Shown here: piece by piece, positions 8,139 to 15,097 of the stretch
Layout: the number at the start of each line of letters is the position of its first letter
How positions within the stretch are numbered: position 1 is the stretch's first letter
NCBI GenBank assembly: GCA_965217175.1
Contig: OZ244251.1
Span: 1,550,001-1,614,000, forward strand
Direction of reading: 5' to 3'
DNA: 64,000 nucleotides
Origin: Bin87 sp965217175
GTDB lineage: Bacteria > Chloroflexota > Dehalococcoidia > Lucifugimonadales > UBA3495
The notes under the pieces: model-generated
Told to the model about the DNA's origin: nothing
The model's input: only the letters and a program-made list of their open reading frames with translations
The model's database searches: none
Translations under genes and position numbers: made by a program

Positions 8139-9302
8139 CCCAGGGGCATAGGGATTTTTGTGACGGAGTTGCGCTATTTTGGATCCATCTGGTGACCAAA
8201 CCGCTTGGGTGCCGTGTCCCCCGACTTCACTTAGGTTGGTGCCATCGGGGTTGATGATTGATGGTGGAGCAAAATGGGAGTTTTCTGAATTGGGATGGGA
8301 GATCAGGATGTGAGCGCCGTCGGGAGACCACGATAAAACTTGTGGAAGTCCCAATGGTTCAAGTTCGCGGTGAGGGCCGGAAATCACATCCAGTTGTGAG
8401 CCGTCAGCCCGGGCGGTATAAAGTGCTACTTCCAGTGCGGTTCCGTCGTTGACTGTTCCAGCGTGAACAAACGCGATGCGCTGGCTGTCGGGAGACCACG
8501 CCGGTTCGGTGGTGATCGATTCTTGCAGGCTGTCCTGGACCGCGAACAACTCCCGGGTCTCCGAGCCGTCCACGTTCACGGTGTAGAGAACTTGACCAGT
8601 GTAGTCCTTGTGACCTCTTTGCTGATCCGGATTCCTTTCCTGGATGCCCAGCACATAGGCCAGTTTCTTGCCGTCGGGAGACCATGTTGGGCCGGTTTTG
8701 CCCCATGAATAAACTGCCAGATCGCCCTCCCCTCCACTACCCGTACGAAACGGGACTACCAGCTGTTGGTCGGAACCGTCAGCTGCTACCGTGTAGATCC
8801 CCGGAGATTCAGCATTGCTTCCGTGCCTAACGAACGCGATCCGCGTACCATCTGGCGACCATGCCGGCGCTACGTCCTGACCCGGGTCTTTCGTGATCCG
8901 GCGCTTGCCCGAACCATTCAACCGCGATGTCTCAATCTCAAAGTTTCGCCATGGCGCCGACAAAGACCAAGGCGCTGAGCGGTGCCGCGTAGTGGTATAA
9001 ACCATTCGTTCGCCATCTGGAGAAATGTCCGGTGCGTCGTAGATCACGTATTCGCCTCCAGACAGACGCCTGAAGCGAGAACCGTTCGCCCGCACCGAAA
9101 TGATCGCTCCCTCTGACGCCGCGACGATGTGCCCACCGTCAGGTGACCATCGGGGCGTGGACCTGGAGATGTTGTACTCCTCGATCCATTGCCAGGACAG
9201 ACCCGGCTTGTTGGGATTCCGGCAGAAGCCAACGCTAGACCCCATAGACTACGCCAAGAGCAGCACTGCCAGCAAAAATAGTAGCTTGGTACGGGACTTC
9301 AC
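8031..9302 (-). pseudogene. TolB-like beta-propeller, exported, stop codon in signal peptide
   Basis: The protein is a PD40/TolB-type beta-propeller: repeats RWSPDGGHIV, DISPDGERMVY, AWSPDGTRIAF, TWSPDGKKLAYV, AWSPDSQRIAF, SWSPDGAHILI and VWSPDGSKIAQL. Such propellers usually sit in the periplasm or on the surface and bind proteins or polymers. The signal peptide begins at GTG 9302 (VKSRTKLLFLLAVLLLA) but is cut by an in-frame TAG at 9251-9249; the next ATG (9245) would make a 404-residue protein without export. The paralogue at 38434 has an intact signal peptide, supporting loss of function here. The truncated form could still be made in the cytoplasm. Confidence 0.75.
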
Positions 9303-9308
9303 GGCGGA

Positions 9309-10085
9309 TTAGCAACAAGTTGGCGATACAGCAATGTCCCCGACCACGGAAGCCTGGGTACCGTTGGAATCTGTAACGACGACGTCAACTGGAAAAACGA
9401 TAATGCCATCCTCCGGGTCCACATGGGGCAACGTTATATCCACGGAAGCGGCGTTCGGGTGCGGAGCGTACGCGAAAATGCCGCTCGGGTTAGACCAACT
9501 GTAAGTGTAACCCGGTAAACCCCTATCCATTCGCCCGCCCCGGCGCATTGCCCAGGTCCCTCGGCTACCAAGGAGACCGTTTCACCGCCCAGGGCTTCTG
9601 TGGTGCCCGTAACGGTCAATTTGGGTACACTCTGGTAGAGAGCAAACATCGCCATCACATCAAACGGGTGCGGCGAGCAATCGGGTTCGGCAAAGTCGTC
9701 GGAAACAGAGGGATGCCTGATATCACCCGGAATGTCATAGTTCATGACGGAGCCAGGGATCGTGGGATGGGCGGCATGATATCGTTGCCTCAAAATAAAA
9801 TCATTGATCCCAGACATTCCCAGCGCGTGACCCGCTTCATGCACGGCGGTGTGATATGCCCAGTATCCCGCTTCGGGATTGCTAGAACCAAGGTTCAAAT
9901 CCGGATTGCAAGTGTCAGAATTAGTCTTGGCTATTGCGTATGAACATGTCAATAGTACGCCTGGCCACCGTTTCGTTGGCATCCGTAACTCGTACCCAAC
10001 AGCATCAGGCTCCGTGGGGTTAGATGTCTCGTATTCTACAAACTCATAAGAACTCTACGTCCACTCCCGCATTTTGGATGTGCAC
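9309..10085 (-). pseudogene. Zinc metalloprotease with C-terminal Ig/PKD-like domain, frameshifted
   Basis: The middle frame (9982-9434) carries the zinc motif HEAGHALGMSG and a downstream VMNYD that looks like the Met-turn of metzincins; the usual third ligand position of HExxHxxGxxH is Gly here, so a later His (AAHPTI) may serve. The C-terminal part changes frame near 9540 and continues as YSWSNPSGIFAYAPH...PVDVVVTDSNGT, a beta-sandwich pattern typical of PKD/Ig-like domains. The N-terminal part (from GTG 10085) is shifted by a 2-base deletion relative to the copy at 38244. It precedes the propeller gene, so protease, propeller and small peptide may once have formed one exported set. Confidence 0.6.
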
Positions 10086-10115
10086 GTTAGCCGTAGAAGT
10101 TAGTACTAAATCTAC
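9940..10115 (-). repeat. Inverted duplication, block 2 (copy 1)
   Basis: The reverse complement matches 38218-38390, from GATTTAGTACTAA to the shared MPTKRWPGVLLT coding stretch. Between the two blocks, copy 1 keeps the metalloprotease core whereas copy 2 has lost it. Confidence 0.75.
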
Positions 10116-10139
10116 CACTAGTATGACAACGACGGATGG

Positions 10140-10440
10140 GATGATAGGATTACCGGGTAGTTGGGAAGGCTTGGGCAAGTGAGGCAGGGAAGTGGATGCG
10201 GCGGCTTTCGAGCAGGTGTACGGGGCCTTTCAGGATTTTTCACGCTTACTTCTCTGCGCTGTTTGGGCGTTGGGAGACGCGGGACCGCAGCCGTCATTAT
10301 CTCCAGGCCCGCTGGTGCAATCAGGCGAGCGGCGCAACGCCGAGAATCTGTCCGAGACGACGCCGGCGATGGCGCCTGTCGTGGCGTCCCATGTGCCGAC
10401 CATCGGCCGTCAGATTCCCCTGGATCTGCTCGTGTACCAT
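10140..10440 (+). mobile_element. IS701-family transposase remnant, copy B
   Basis: Near-identical over its first ~200 bases to 11935-12150, including FHAYFSALFGRWETRDRSRH. One extra T near 10230 breaks the frame present in copy C. The similarity fades after GERRNAENLSE, so only the 5' part of the transposase gene is present. Confidence 0.65.
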
Positions 10441-10455
10441 TTTTTGGTACGCCGA

Positions 10456-10485
10456 GGCGGTTTTGTTAGAACACAACAGACCGCC
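10456..10485 (+). promoter_or_regulatory. Hairpin homologous to the 555-592 leader hairpin
   Basis: GGCGGTTTTGTT (10456-10467) pairs with AACAGACCGCC (10475-10485). Sequence and layout match the antiterminator arm upstream of the small membrane protein at 213-515, and here too an ORF with a hydrophobic N-terminus starts just downstream. The terminator half of the leader is missing, replaced by IS701 debris. Confidence 0.4.
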
Positions 10486-10492
10486 CCAGAGG

Positions 10493-10735
10493 ATGAAAAA
10501 GCCCCGATTCCGCGCAGTTCCCCTTGCGGTTGCGGCGCTGGTCTTCATTGACACTATGCCCAGTATCGAATGCAGTAGGTTCTCAACGCCCCAATGGCTG
10601 CGCACGATATTCGTTGCATCTCTTTGGGGTGAAGGAGTGGCTGGGCAAGTAATAGCGGGTTCCCGTACTGGATTGGTTTCGAGTTGTCGGGTAGCGGTAA
10701 CCTTGGCCGCTGCCGGCAAGTCTGGCCAGCGATGA
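10493..10735 (+). CDS. Putative small exported protein (80 aa)
   Basis: The ORF begins MKKPRFRAVPLAVAALVF, a credible signal peptide with basic n-region and hydrophobic h-region, followed by ~60 residues without a recognisable domain. AGAGG directly abuts the ATG, so the RBS spacing is poor. The preceding hairpin resembles that of the gene at 213-515. The minus strand is also open here, and the downstream part may be out of frame with an original longer gene. It may be a decaying relative of the other small exported proteins. Confidence 0.35.
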   Translation: MKKPRFRAVPLAVAALVFIDTMPSIECSRFSTPQWLRTIFVASLWGEGVAGQVIAGSRTGLVSSCRVAVTLAAAGKSGQR

Positions 10736-10751
10736 ACCACTTGCAGCGAAG

Positions 10752-11627
10752 CTACGTTGTCGCTGACGGCGGCGGCTTGGCCCCAACCACCGGTGGCTGG
10801 CTCTGAATGGACTGGCTGAATCCGGCTGCGGCTGGGTGCCCGCCTCCGCCGAACTGCTTGGCCAACTGGCTCACGTCGAAGCCGTTGCGGCGGCTGCGCA
10901 GGCTCCACTTTCTGACCGTCGACGACACATCAAAGTATATGGCCGCGAACGGCGACTCTGGATGCGTGTTGACCAGGTACTCGCCGATTTCGCTCTGCAT
11001 GATCGATGAGTTGACCACCGGAACCCGATGTTCTCCCACCTGCCAGAAGTGTGCTGACTGGGCGATCTGTCGGATGTCCTGTTGCTTGCTCCGGAGGATG
11101 GCCTTGCCGGCTTCCACCGCTCGCAGGTGGCCCTCGGCAGTCTCAAAGTCCCGGGCGATGTTGTCCCAGGTATCGAAGTCCATCTCGCGTGAGCTCAGGT
11201 AAGCGGATAAGGCGCGGCTATCGGGCAACTCCCAAGTCCAAAGGTCCTTGTCCTGGACGTAGAGCAGGAGCGTGGGCACCGCCGACCCGGTGTGAAAGTG
11301 TTCCCAGCTCAGGACCGCGCCCGATTTGGAAAGGTCGATATGGCAGTTGGGCAGTTCGGACAGTTCCTGCGCTGCGGTGATGTGGTGGTCCAGCAGGATC
11401 ACGTTGTCCTGCCCATGCTTACGCTGCAGCTCGCCCATCCGCTCTCGATCAAAGGAGAAATCCAGGATGTAAACCCTGGCGTCGTCATCCATCTGAGGGA
11501 TTGGGTCGCCGTGATTCATGGGCAGGTACTGGGCCAGTTCTCCCAGAACGCGGTGGGCAGCCCACGCAGCGCCGAACCCGTCGGGGCATGACGCATGGTA
11601 AATGACCGCGGTCTTCTCTCTTTGCAT
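10752..11627 (-). CDS. DHH family phosphoesterase
   Basis: Two-domain DHH/DHHA1 phosphoesterase that hydrolyses phosphodiester bonds with Mn2+, as in NrnA-type nanoRNases and cyclic-dinucleotide hydrolases; cytoplasmic. The start ATG at 11627 has GGAG 6-7 bases upstream, whereas the ATG at 11639 and the open frame to 11882 lack an RBS. Metal-binding elements are ASCPDGFGAAW (residues 12-22), ILDFSFD (54-60) and DHH at 80-82. The DHHA1 signature GGGGHPAAAGF is close to the C-terminus. Length 291 aa is typical. An exact hairpin lies 20 bases upstream of the RBS. The gene is isolated between IS701 fragments, so its neighbours say nothing about substrate. Confidence 0.88.
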   Translation of the reverse strand: MQREKTAVIYHASCPDGFGAAWAAHRVLGELAQYLPMNHGDPIPQMDDDARVYILDFSFDRERMGELQRKHGQDNVILLDHHITAAQELSELPNCHIDLSKSGAVLSWEHFHTGSAVPTLLLYVQDKDLWTWELPDSRALSAYLSSREMDFDTWDNIARDFETAEGHLRAVEAGKAILRSKQQDIRQIAQSAHFWQVGEHRVPVVNSSIMQSEIGEYLVNTHPESPFAAIYFDVSSTVRKWSLRSRRNGFDVSQLAKQFGGGGHPAAAGFSQSIQSQPPVVGAKPPPSATT

Positions 11628-11645
11628 GTTTGTCTCCATACCTGT

Positions 11646-11675
11646 GGCCGGGGCTTTTATGCAACAGCCCCGGCC
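11646..11675 (-). promoter_or_regulatory. Hairpin in 5' region of the DHH phosphoesterase gene
   Basis: GGCCGGGGCT and AGCCCCGGCC form a perfect 10-bp stem with a 10-base loop, ending 10 bases before the RBS region of the gene at 11627. It could modulate translation or be the end of an upstream transcript. No T-run follows on the minus strand; on the plus strand no gene needs a terminator here. Confidence 0.4.
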
Positions 11676-11934
11676 TGCTCGCGCGTTGCCATCTCGCCTG
11701 AGCGGTCGTGATCCGTGTCCGCCTAAGGTGCGGATGCAGAGTCCCAGGCTATGCCCGGCTGGTGGGCATTCCAGCAATTGGTGACGGCTTGCCACGGAGT
11801 GTGGATGTTTGACGTACTCATTGCCGGCCGTTCCGCTGGAGGAGATCATTATGACAGCCGTTCGCGGTGGAAATAACATCACCGCAGATCTTCATACCAC
11901 CGTTTCCAGTATTACAACGATGGTTAGCATCGTA
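11676..11934. other. Intergenic, no gene supported
   Basis: The minus-strand frame of the DHH gene stays open through part of this region but has no start signal; nothing else is recognised. Confidence 0.4.
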
Positions 11935-12207
11935 GGACGATGGGGTACTGGGGAAGACATGAGCAGGTGAGGCAGGGAAATGGATGCGGCGGCTTTCGAG
12001 CAGGTGGACGGGGCCTTTCAGGTTTTTCACGCTTACTTCGCTGCGCGGTTTGGGCGCCGGGAGACGCGGGACCACAGCCGCCATTATCTCCAGGCCCTGC
12101 TGGTGCAGTCGGGCGAGCGGCGCAACGCCGAGAATCTGTCGGAGACGCTTCTGGCGTCAGCCAGGGCGATGCAGCGGTTTCTAACCGAATCACCCTACCA
12201 GCCTGTC
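11935..12207 (+). mobile_element. IS701-family transposase remnant, copy C
   Basis: The longest of three copies: ATG 11980, FHAYFAARFGRRETRDH, then LVQSGERRNAENLSE and RAMQRFLTESP, matching the N-terminal part of IS701-type DDE transposases. After about 12207 the frame runs into a different element (IS1182 type), so this copy was interrupted and its 3' part lost. Confidence 0.65.
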
Positions 12208-12270
12208 CGAGAAACACTGGTGAGTTGGTGGGGGTATGATGGGACGAGCATCAAACCAGTGGAGCAGTCG

Positions 12271-12926
12271 ATGAGCAAGACCTATCTTCCCTATGATCCC
12301 AACCAGCAGTTGTTGTTGCCGGCGGCTCTCCAAGAGTGGCTGCCTGACGACCATCTGGCCTACTTGATCTCCGACGTGGTGGACCAGTTGGACCCCCGCT
12401 TTCGCGGGGGCCGGCCCTATCGGACATCACCGTTCGCTACGAGCAGGAAAGGCGGGCCGGGCCGCCGTATCATCCCTGGATGATGGTCAAGGTGCTGCTC
12501 TACGGTTACTGCATCGGGGTGGCTTCTTCACGAAGGATTGCCCAACGGCTCCACGAGGACATTGCCTTTCGGGTGCTGGCGGCGAATAACACTCCAGACT
12601 TCCGCAAGGACCATCTGGGTGCGCTGTCGGGCCTGTTTGTGCAGGTGCTGGAGTTGTGCCAGCGGGCGGGGCTGGTGGAGATGGGTGACGTGGCGCTGGA
12701 GGGGACCAAGGTCAGGGCCAACGCATCCAGGCGCGAGGCGATGAGTTATAAGCGGATGAAGGAGAAGGAGGAGCAGTTGGCGGCGGAGGTGGCGGAGTTG
12801 CTGCGGCGCGCCCAGGAGGTGGATGAGGAAACCAACGATAGTGAACTCTCGGTCACGTCAAACGTCCTGGTCTATCGGTTCCGCAGCGGCGAGGGAGCCC
12901 TTACATCGGCATTTTCGACTACCTAA
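12271..12926 (+). pseudogene. IS1182-family transposase, frameshifted and 3'-truncated
   Basis: The start ATG at 12271 has GGAG 8 bases upstream. The N-terminal frame reads KTYLPYDPNQQLLLP and DDHLAYLISDVVDQLD; the continuation (frame of 12480) reads YHPWMMVKVLLYGYCIGV, DVALEGTKVRANASR, both typical of this family. The frames are separated by an apparent 23-bp palindromic insertion at 12394-12416; deleting it restores DQLDLSDITVRYEQERR. The catalytic C-terminal part is missing: after ~12860 the sequence changes and may come from another element. Non-functional. Confidence 0.75.
12394..12416. repeat. 23-bp palindromic insertion in the IS1182 transposase gene
   Basis: CCCCGCTTTCGCGGGG with a short GC tail sits exactly where the reading frame breaks. 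The core CCGCTTTCGCGG is the same palindrome found in the dispersed repeats at 17706 and 53899 (TTCCCGCTTTCGCGGGAA, or its GTT variant). Confidence 0.6.
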
Positions 12927-12965
12927 GTTCACAAACGAAGTGCAACACCTTGTTAGGGTGTTGCC

Positions 12966-13186
12966 ATGGGACGAAACTATAAACAGATCACGCTTGCAGA
13001 ACGGTGCCAGATTACCCAGGTACTCCCCGCCGGGTTCAAGGTTCGGGAAATCGCGGCAGCTTTGGATCGCGCGCCATCAACGATCTCTCGGGAGTTGAAG
13101 CGCAATGGGTCGCGCACCAAGGGCTACGACCCCTGCTATGCCCAGCAGAGGCGCGCCTTTGCTGAAGCTCCCCAGCCCGACAAATT
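12966..13186 (+). pseudogene. IS30-family transposase, N-terminal fragment
   Basis: ATG 12966 starts GRNYKQITLAERCQI, then REIAAALDRAPSTISRELKRN, the helix-turn-helix of IS30-type transposases, and RAFAEAP. The catalytic DDE domain is absent: after ~13186 the frame enters an unrelated SDR tail. A short hairpin (CAACACC / GGTGTTG) sits directly before the start codon. Confidence 0.75.
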
Positions 13187-13305
13187 ATGGAAAGGCTGCG
13201 GTCTTCCTGGCATCCGACGACTCCGAAATGATCACCGGATTCGACCTGCGTGTGGATGCCGGCGCCATTTCCAGGTACTGGATTTGGTCTCCTGGAGACG
13301 CTTAA
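13187..13305 (+). pseudogene. SDR C-terminal remnant
   Basis: About 39 codons reading AAVFLASDDSEMITG, DLRVDAGA and ending at TAA 13305. This is the classic C-terminal end of short-chain dehydrogenases (FLASD...ITG...VDGG). The remaining gene was lost in the rearrangement that brought in the IS fragments. Confidence 0.7.
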
Positions 13306-13377
13306 ACCCGGTCACGAAAGGGAGCCAAAGGGCGGCGGGCCCCAAAGCCGATAATCGTTGCGACGTGCGCCGGGTGT

Positions 13378-13866
13378 CTATTGTAGCGTGGCGGGTAGGA
13401 ACACCGGCAGCACCACCTCGGGCTCGTCGACCGCGGGAAAGAAAGTCACCTGCACCGGCATGTTGATGCTGATGTCCTCGGGGGGTACTTGGAGGACGTT
13501 GCTGCAAATCCGAAGGCCCTCCTGCTCCTCCAGCTCGATCATGCAGAGGTTATAGGGAGTCTGTTCCTTCTCACGGATCGCCGCGTGCACCGGGTGTCGG
13601 ACTATTACATAGGAGTAAACAAAACCCCGGCCACTGACCCTGGCCCAGTTGTATTCCAGAGACGAGCATTCTGGACACATGGGCGTTGGCAGGTGCCGGA
13701 ACACGCTGCAATCCGAGCACCGTTGGATGCGAAGCTCGCCGTGCCGCGGCCCCTCCCAGAACCCCTGCTCATAGTCCGGCAACCGCTCCAGGTCGGGTAG
13801 CGGTACGCCTTCCAGCGGCGCGGTCATCGGCCGGGACTTGGCGGGTTGTTCGCTTTCCTGAGTCAT
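13378..13866 (-). CDS. Zn-ribbon/OB-fold protein (DUF35), thiolase partner
   Basis: DUF35 proteins pair an N-terminal rubredoxin-like zinc ribbon with an OB fold and act as obligate partners of thiolase-like enzymes, for example ChsH2 with the aldolase Ltp2 in steroid side-chain degradation. The start ATG at 13866 has GGAG 6 bases upstream; the in-frame ATG at 13893 does not. Zinc ligands are CSDC and CPEC (about residues 50-72), followed by a beta-rich OB domain with GRGFVYSYVIV and PYNLCMIELEE. Length is 162 aa. It is the last gene of a three-gene operon, 34 bases after the thiolase-like gene. Confidence 0.9.
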   Translation of the reverse strand: MTQESEQPAKSRPMTAPLEGVPLPDLERLPDYEQGFWEGPRHGELRIQRCSDCSVFRHLPTPMCPECSSLEYNWARVSGRGFVYSYVIVRHPVHAAIREKEQTPYNLCMIELEEQEGLRICSNVLQVPPEDISINMPVQVTFFPAVDEPEVVLPVFLPATLQ

Positions 13867-13900
13867 CGAAACTCCTCGAAGTCCTTGGACCACCCCGGCG

Positions 13901-15091
13901 CTATCCCCGGCGAATTATCACGGCGGCGCTCAGTTGGGCCGTGCTACTGCAGGACAGGACCCGGTTAACGGTCTTGTGGGGCGGTTGAGCAGTGGAGGTG
14001 CCTCGGATAAGCCGGACAGCCTCCTGGGGATGGGTCAGGCCGTGGATATACGCTTCGGAATGATTGCCGCCGTGGGTATTGGTGGGCAGCATGCCATCAA
14101 ACCGCAGGTTGCTTCCACCTTCCACGAAGTCCTTTGCCTCGCCTCTAGGCACAAATCCATAGGCTTCCAGGTTCAGCAGGCAGAACGGGGTGAAGTGGTC
14201 GTAGAACATCAGCGCATCCATGTCCGAAGCTTGCAAGCGGGCCCGGGCCCAAAGATCTCGGGCGGTGTTCTCCGACTCTGACGCGGCCAGGTCGGGGCGG
14301 TAGATTATGCCATCGTTGCGAGGGCCGGAGCCCTGGGCAGCCGCCTCAACCAGGGTCAGGGTGCTGGAGTGGCGCAGTTCCCTGGCGCGCTCCGGGGTCG
14401 TGATCACGATGGCAGCAGCGCCGTCGTTTTCCTGGCAGAAGTCCAACACGTGCAGAGGGTCCACAACCATACGGGAATTCTGGTGATCGTCGATGGTGAT
14501 GGGTTCCCTCCGGAGAGCGCGAGGGTTCCGGGAGGCGTGCTCGCGCAGGGTAACAGCGACCCAACCGAAGTGGCGGCTGGTAGCTCCGTACTCGTGCATG
14601 TAACGCCGGACGAACATTCCGAAATGATGCGCCGGAGCCATGCTGCCCCAGGGAGCGGCAAAGCTCTGCGCCCCGCCGGGAATTCGCTCCGGACCTCTGG
14701 CCCGGCCCAAGCGCAACCCGGAACGGAGGTTGGCGGCGCGGAAGCACACCACGTAGTTGCAAAACCCGGCAGCAACAGCGGCGGCGGCATGGCCGATCAC
14801 TGCGTTGCCCGCGCCCCCGCCGTAGGAGACAGATTCCCAGTGACGCAGGTTCTTTATGCCCAACGATTGAATCAGCAGCGTTTCGTGGTTGGACTCCATG
14901 TCGTAGCGCACCAGTCCGTCGATATCCTGCGGAGCGATACCGGCATCATCGCAGGCGGCCTTGATCGCCTCGGAGGCCAACTGCAACTCGCTACGACCCG
15001 AGTTCCAGGAAAACTCCGTTTCGCCTATGCCGACTATCGCGGCCTTGTCCCTTATGCCATTGGTATCGGCTGGAATCATTGCACCCACCAT
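13901..15091 (-). CDS. Thiolase-like (SCP2/lipid-transfer type) protein, no catalytic Cys
   Basis: Thiolase fold of ~396 residues, start at ATG 15091 behind GGAGGAG (a second ATG at 15079 is possible). Where active thiolases have Cys in a C-[AS]-[ST]-G motif, this protein has SVSYGGGAGNAVI, so it cannot perform Claisen condensation by the usual route. The C-terminal half keeps NTHGGNHSEAYIHG, the equivalent of the NxxGG...GHP region. Cys-less members with DUF35 partners include the Ltp2/ChsH2 type retro-aldolases that release propionyl-CoA from CoA-thioester side chains; that role is inferred for this pair. It starts 6 bases after the CoA-transferase gene, so coupling is tight. Confidence 0.88.
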   Translation of the reverse strand: MVGAMIPADTNGIRDKAAIVGIGETEFSWNSGRSELQLASEAIKAACDDAGIAPQDIDGLVRYDMESNHETLLIQSLGIKNLRHWESVSYGGGAGNAVIGHAAAAVAAGFCNYVVCFRAANLRSGLRLGRARGPERIPGGAQSFAAPWGSMAPAHHFGMFVRRYMHEYGATSRHFGWVAVTLREHASRNPRALRREPITIDDHQNSRMVVDPLHVLDFCQENDGAAAIVITTPERARELRHSSTLTLVEAAAQGSGPRNDGIIYRPDLAASESENTARDLWARARLQASDMDALMFYDHFTPFCLLNLEAYGFVPRGEAKDFVEGGSNLRFDGMLPTNTHGGNHSEAYIHGLTHPQEAVRLIRGTSTAQPPHKTVNRVLSCSSTAQLSAAVIIRRG

Positions 15092-15097
15092 AGCCTG

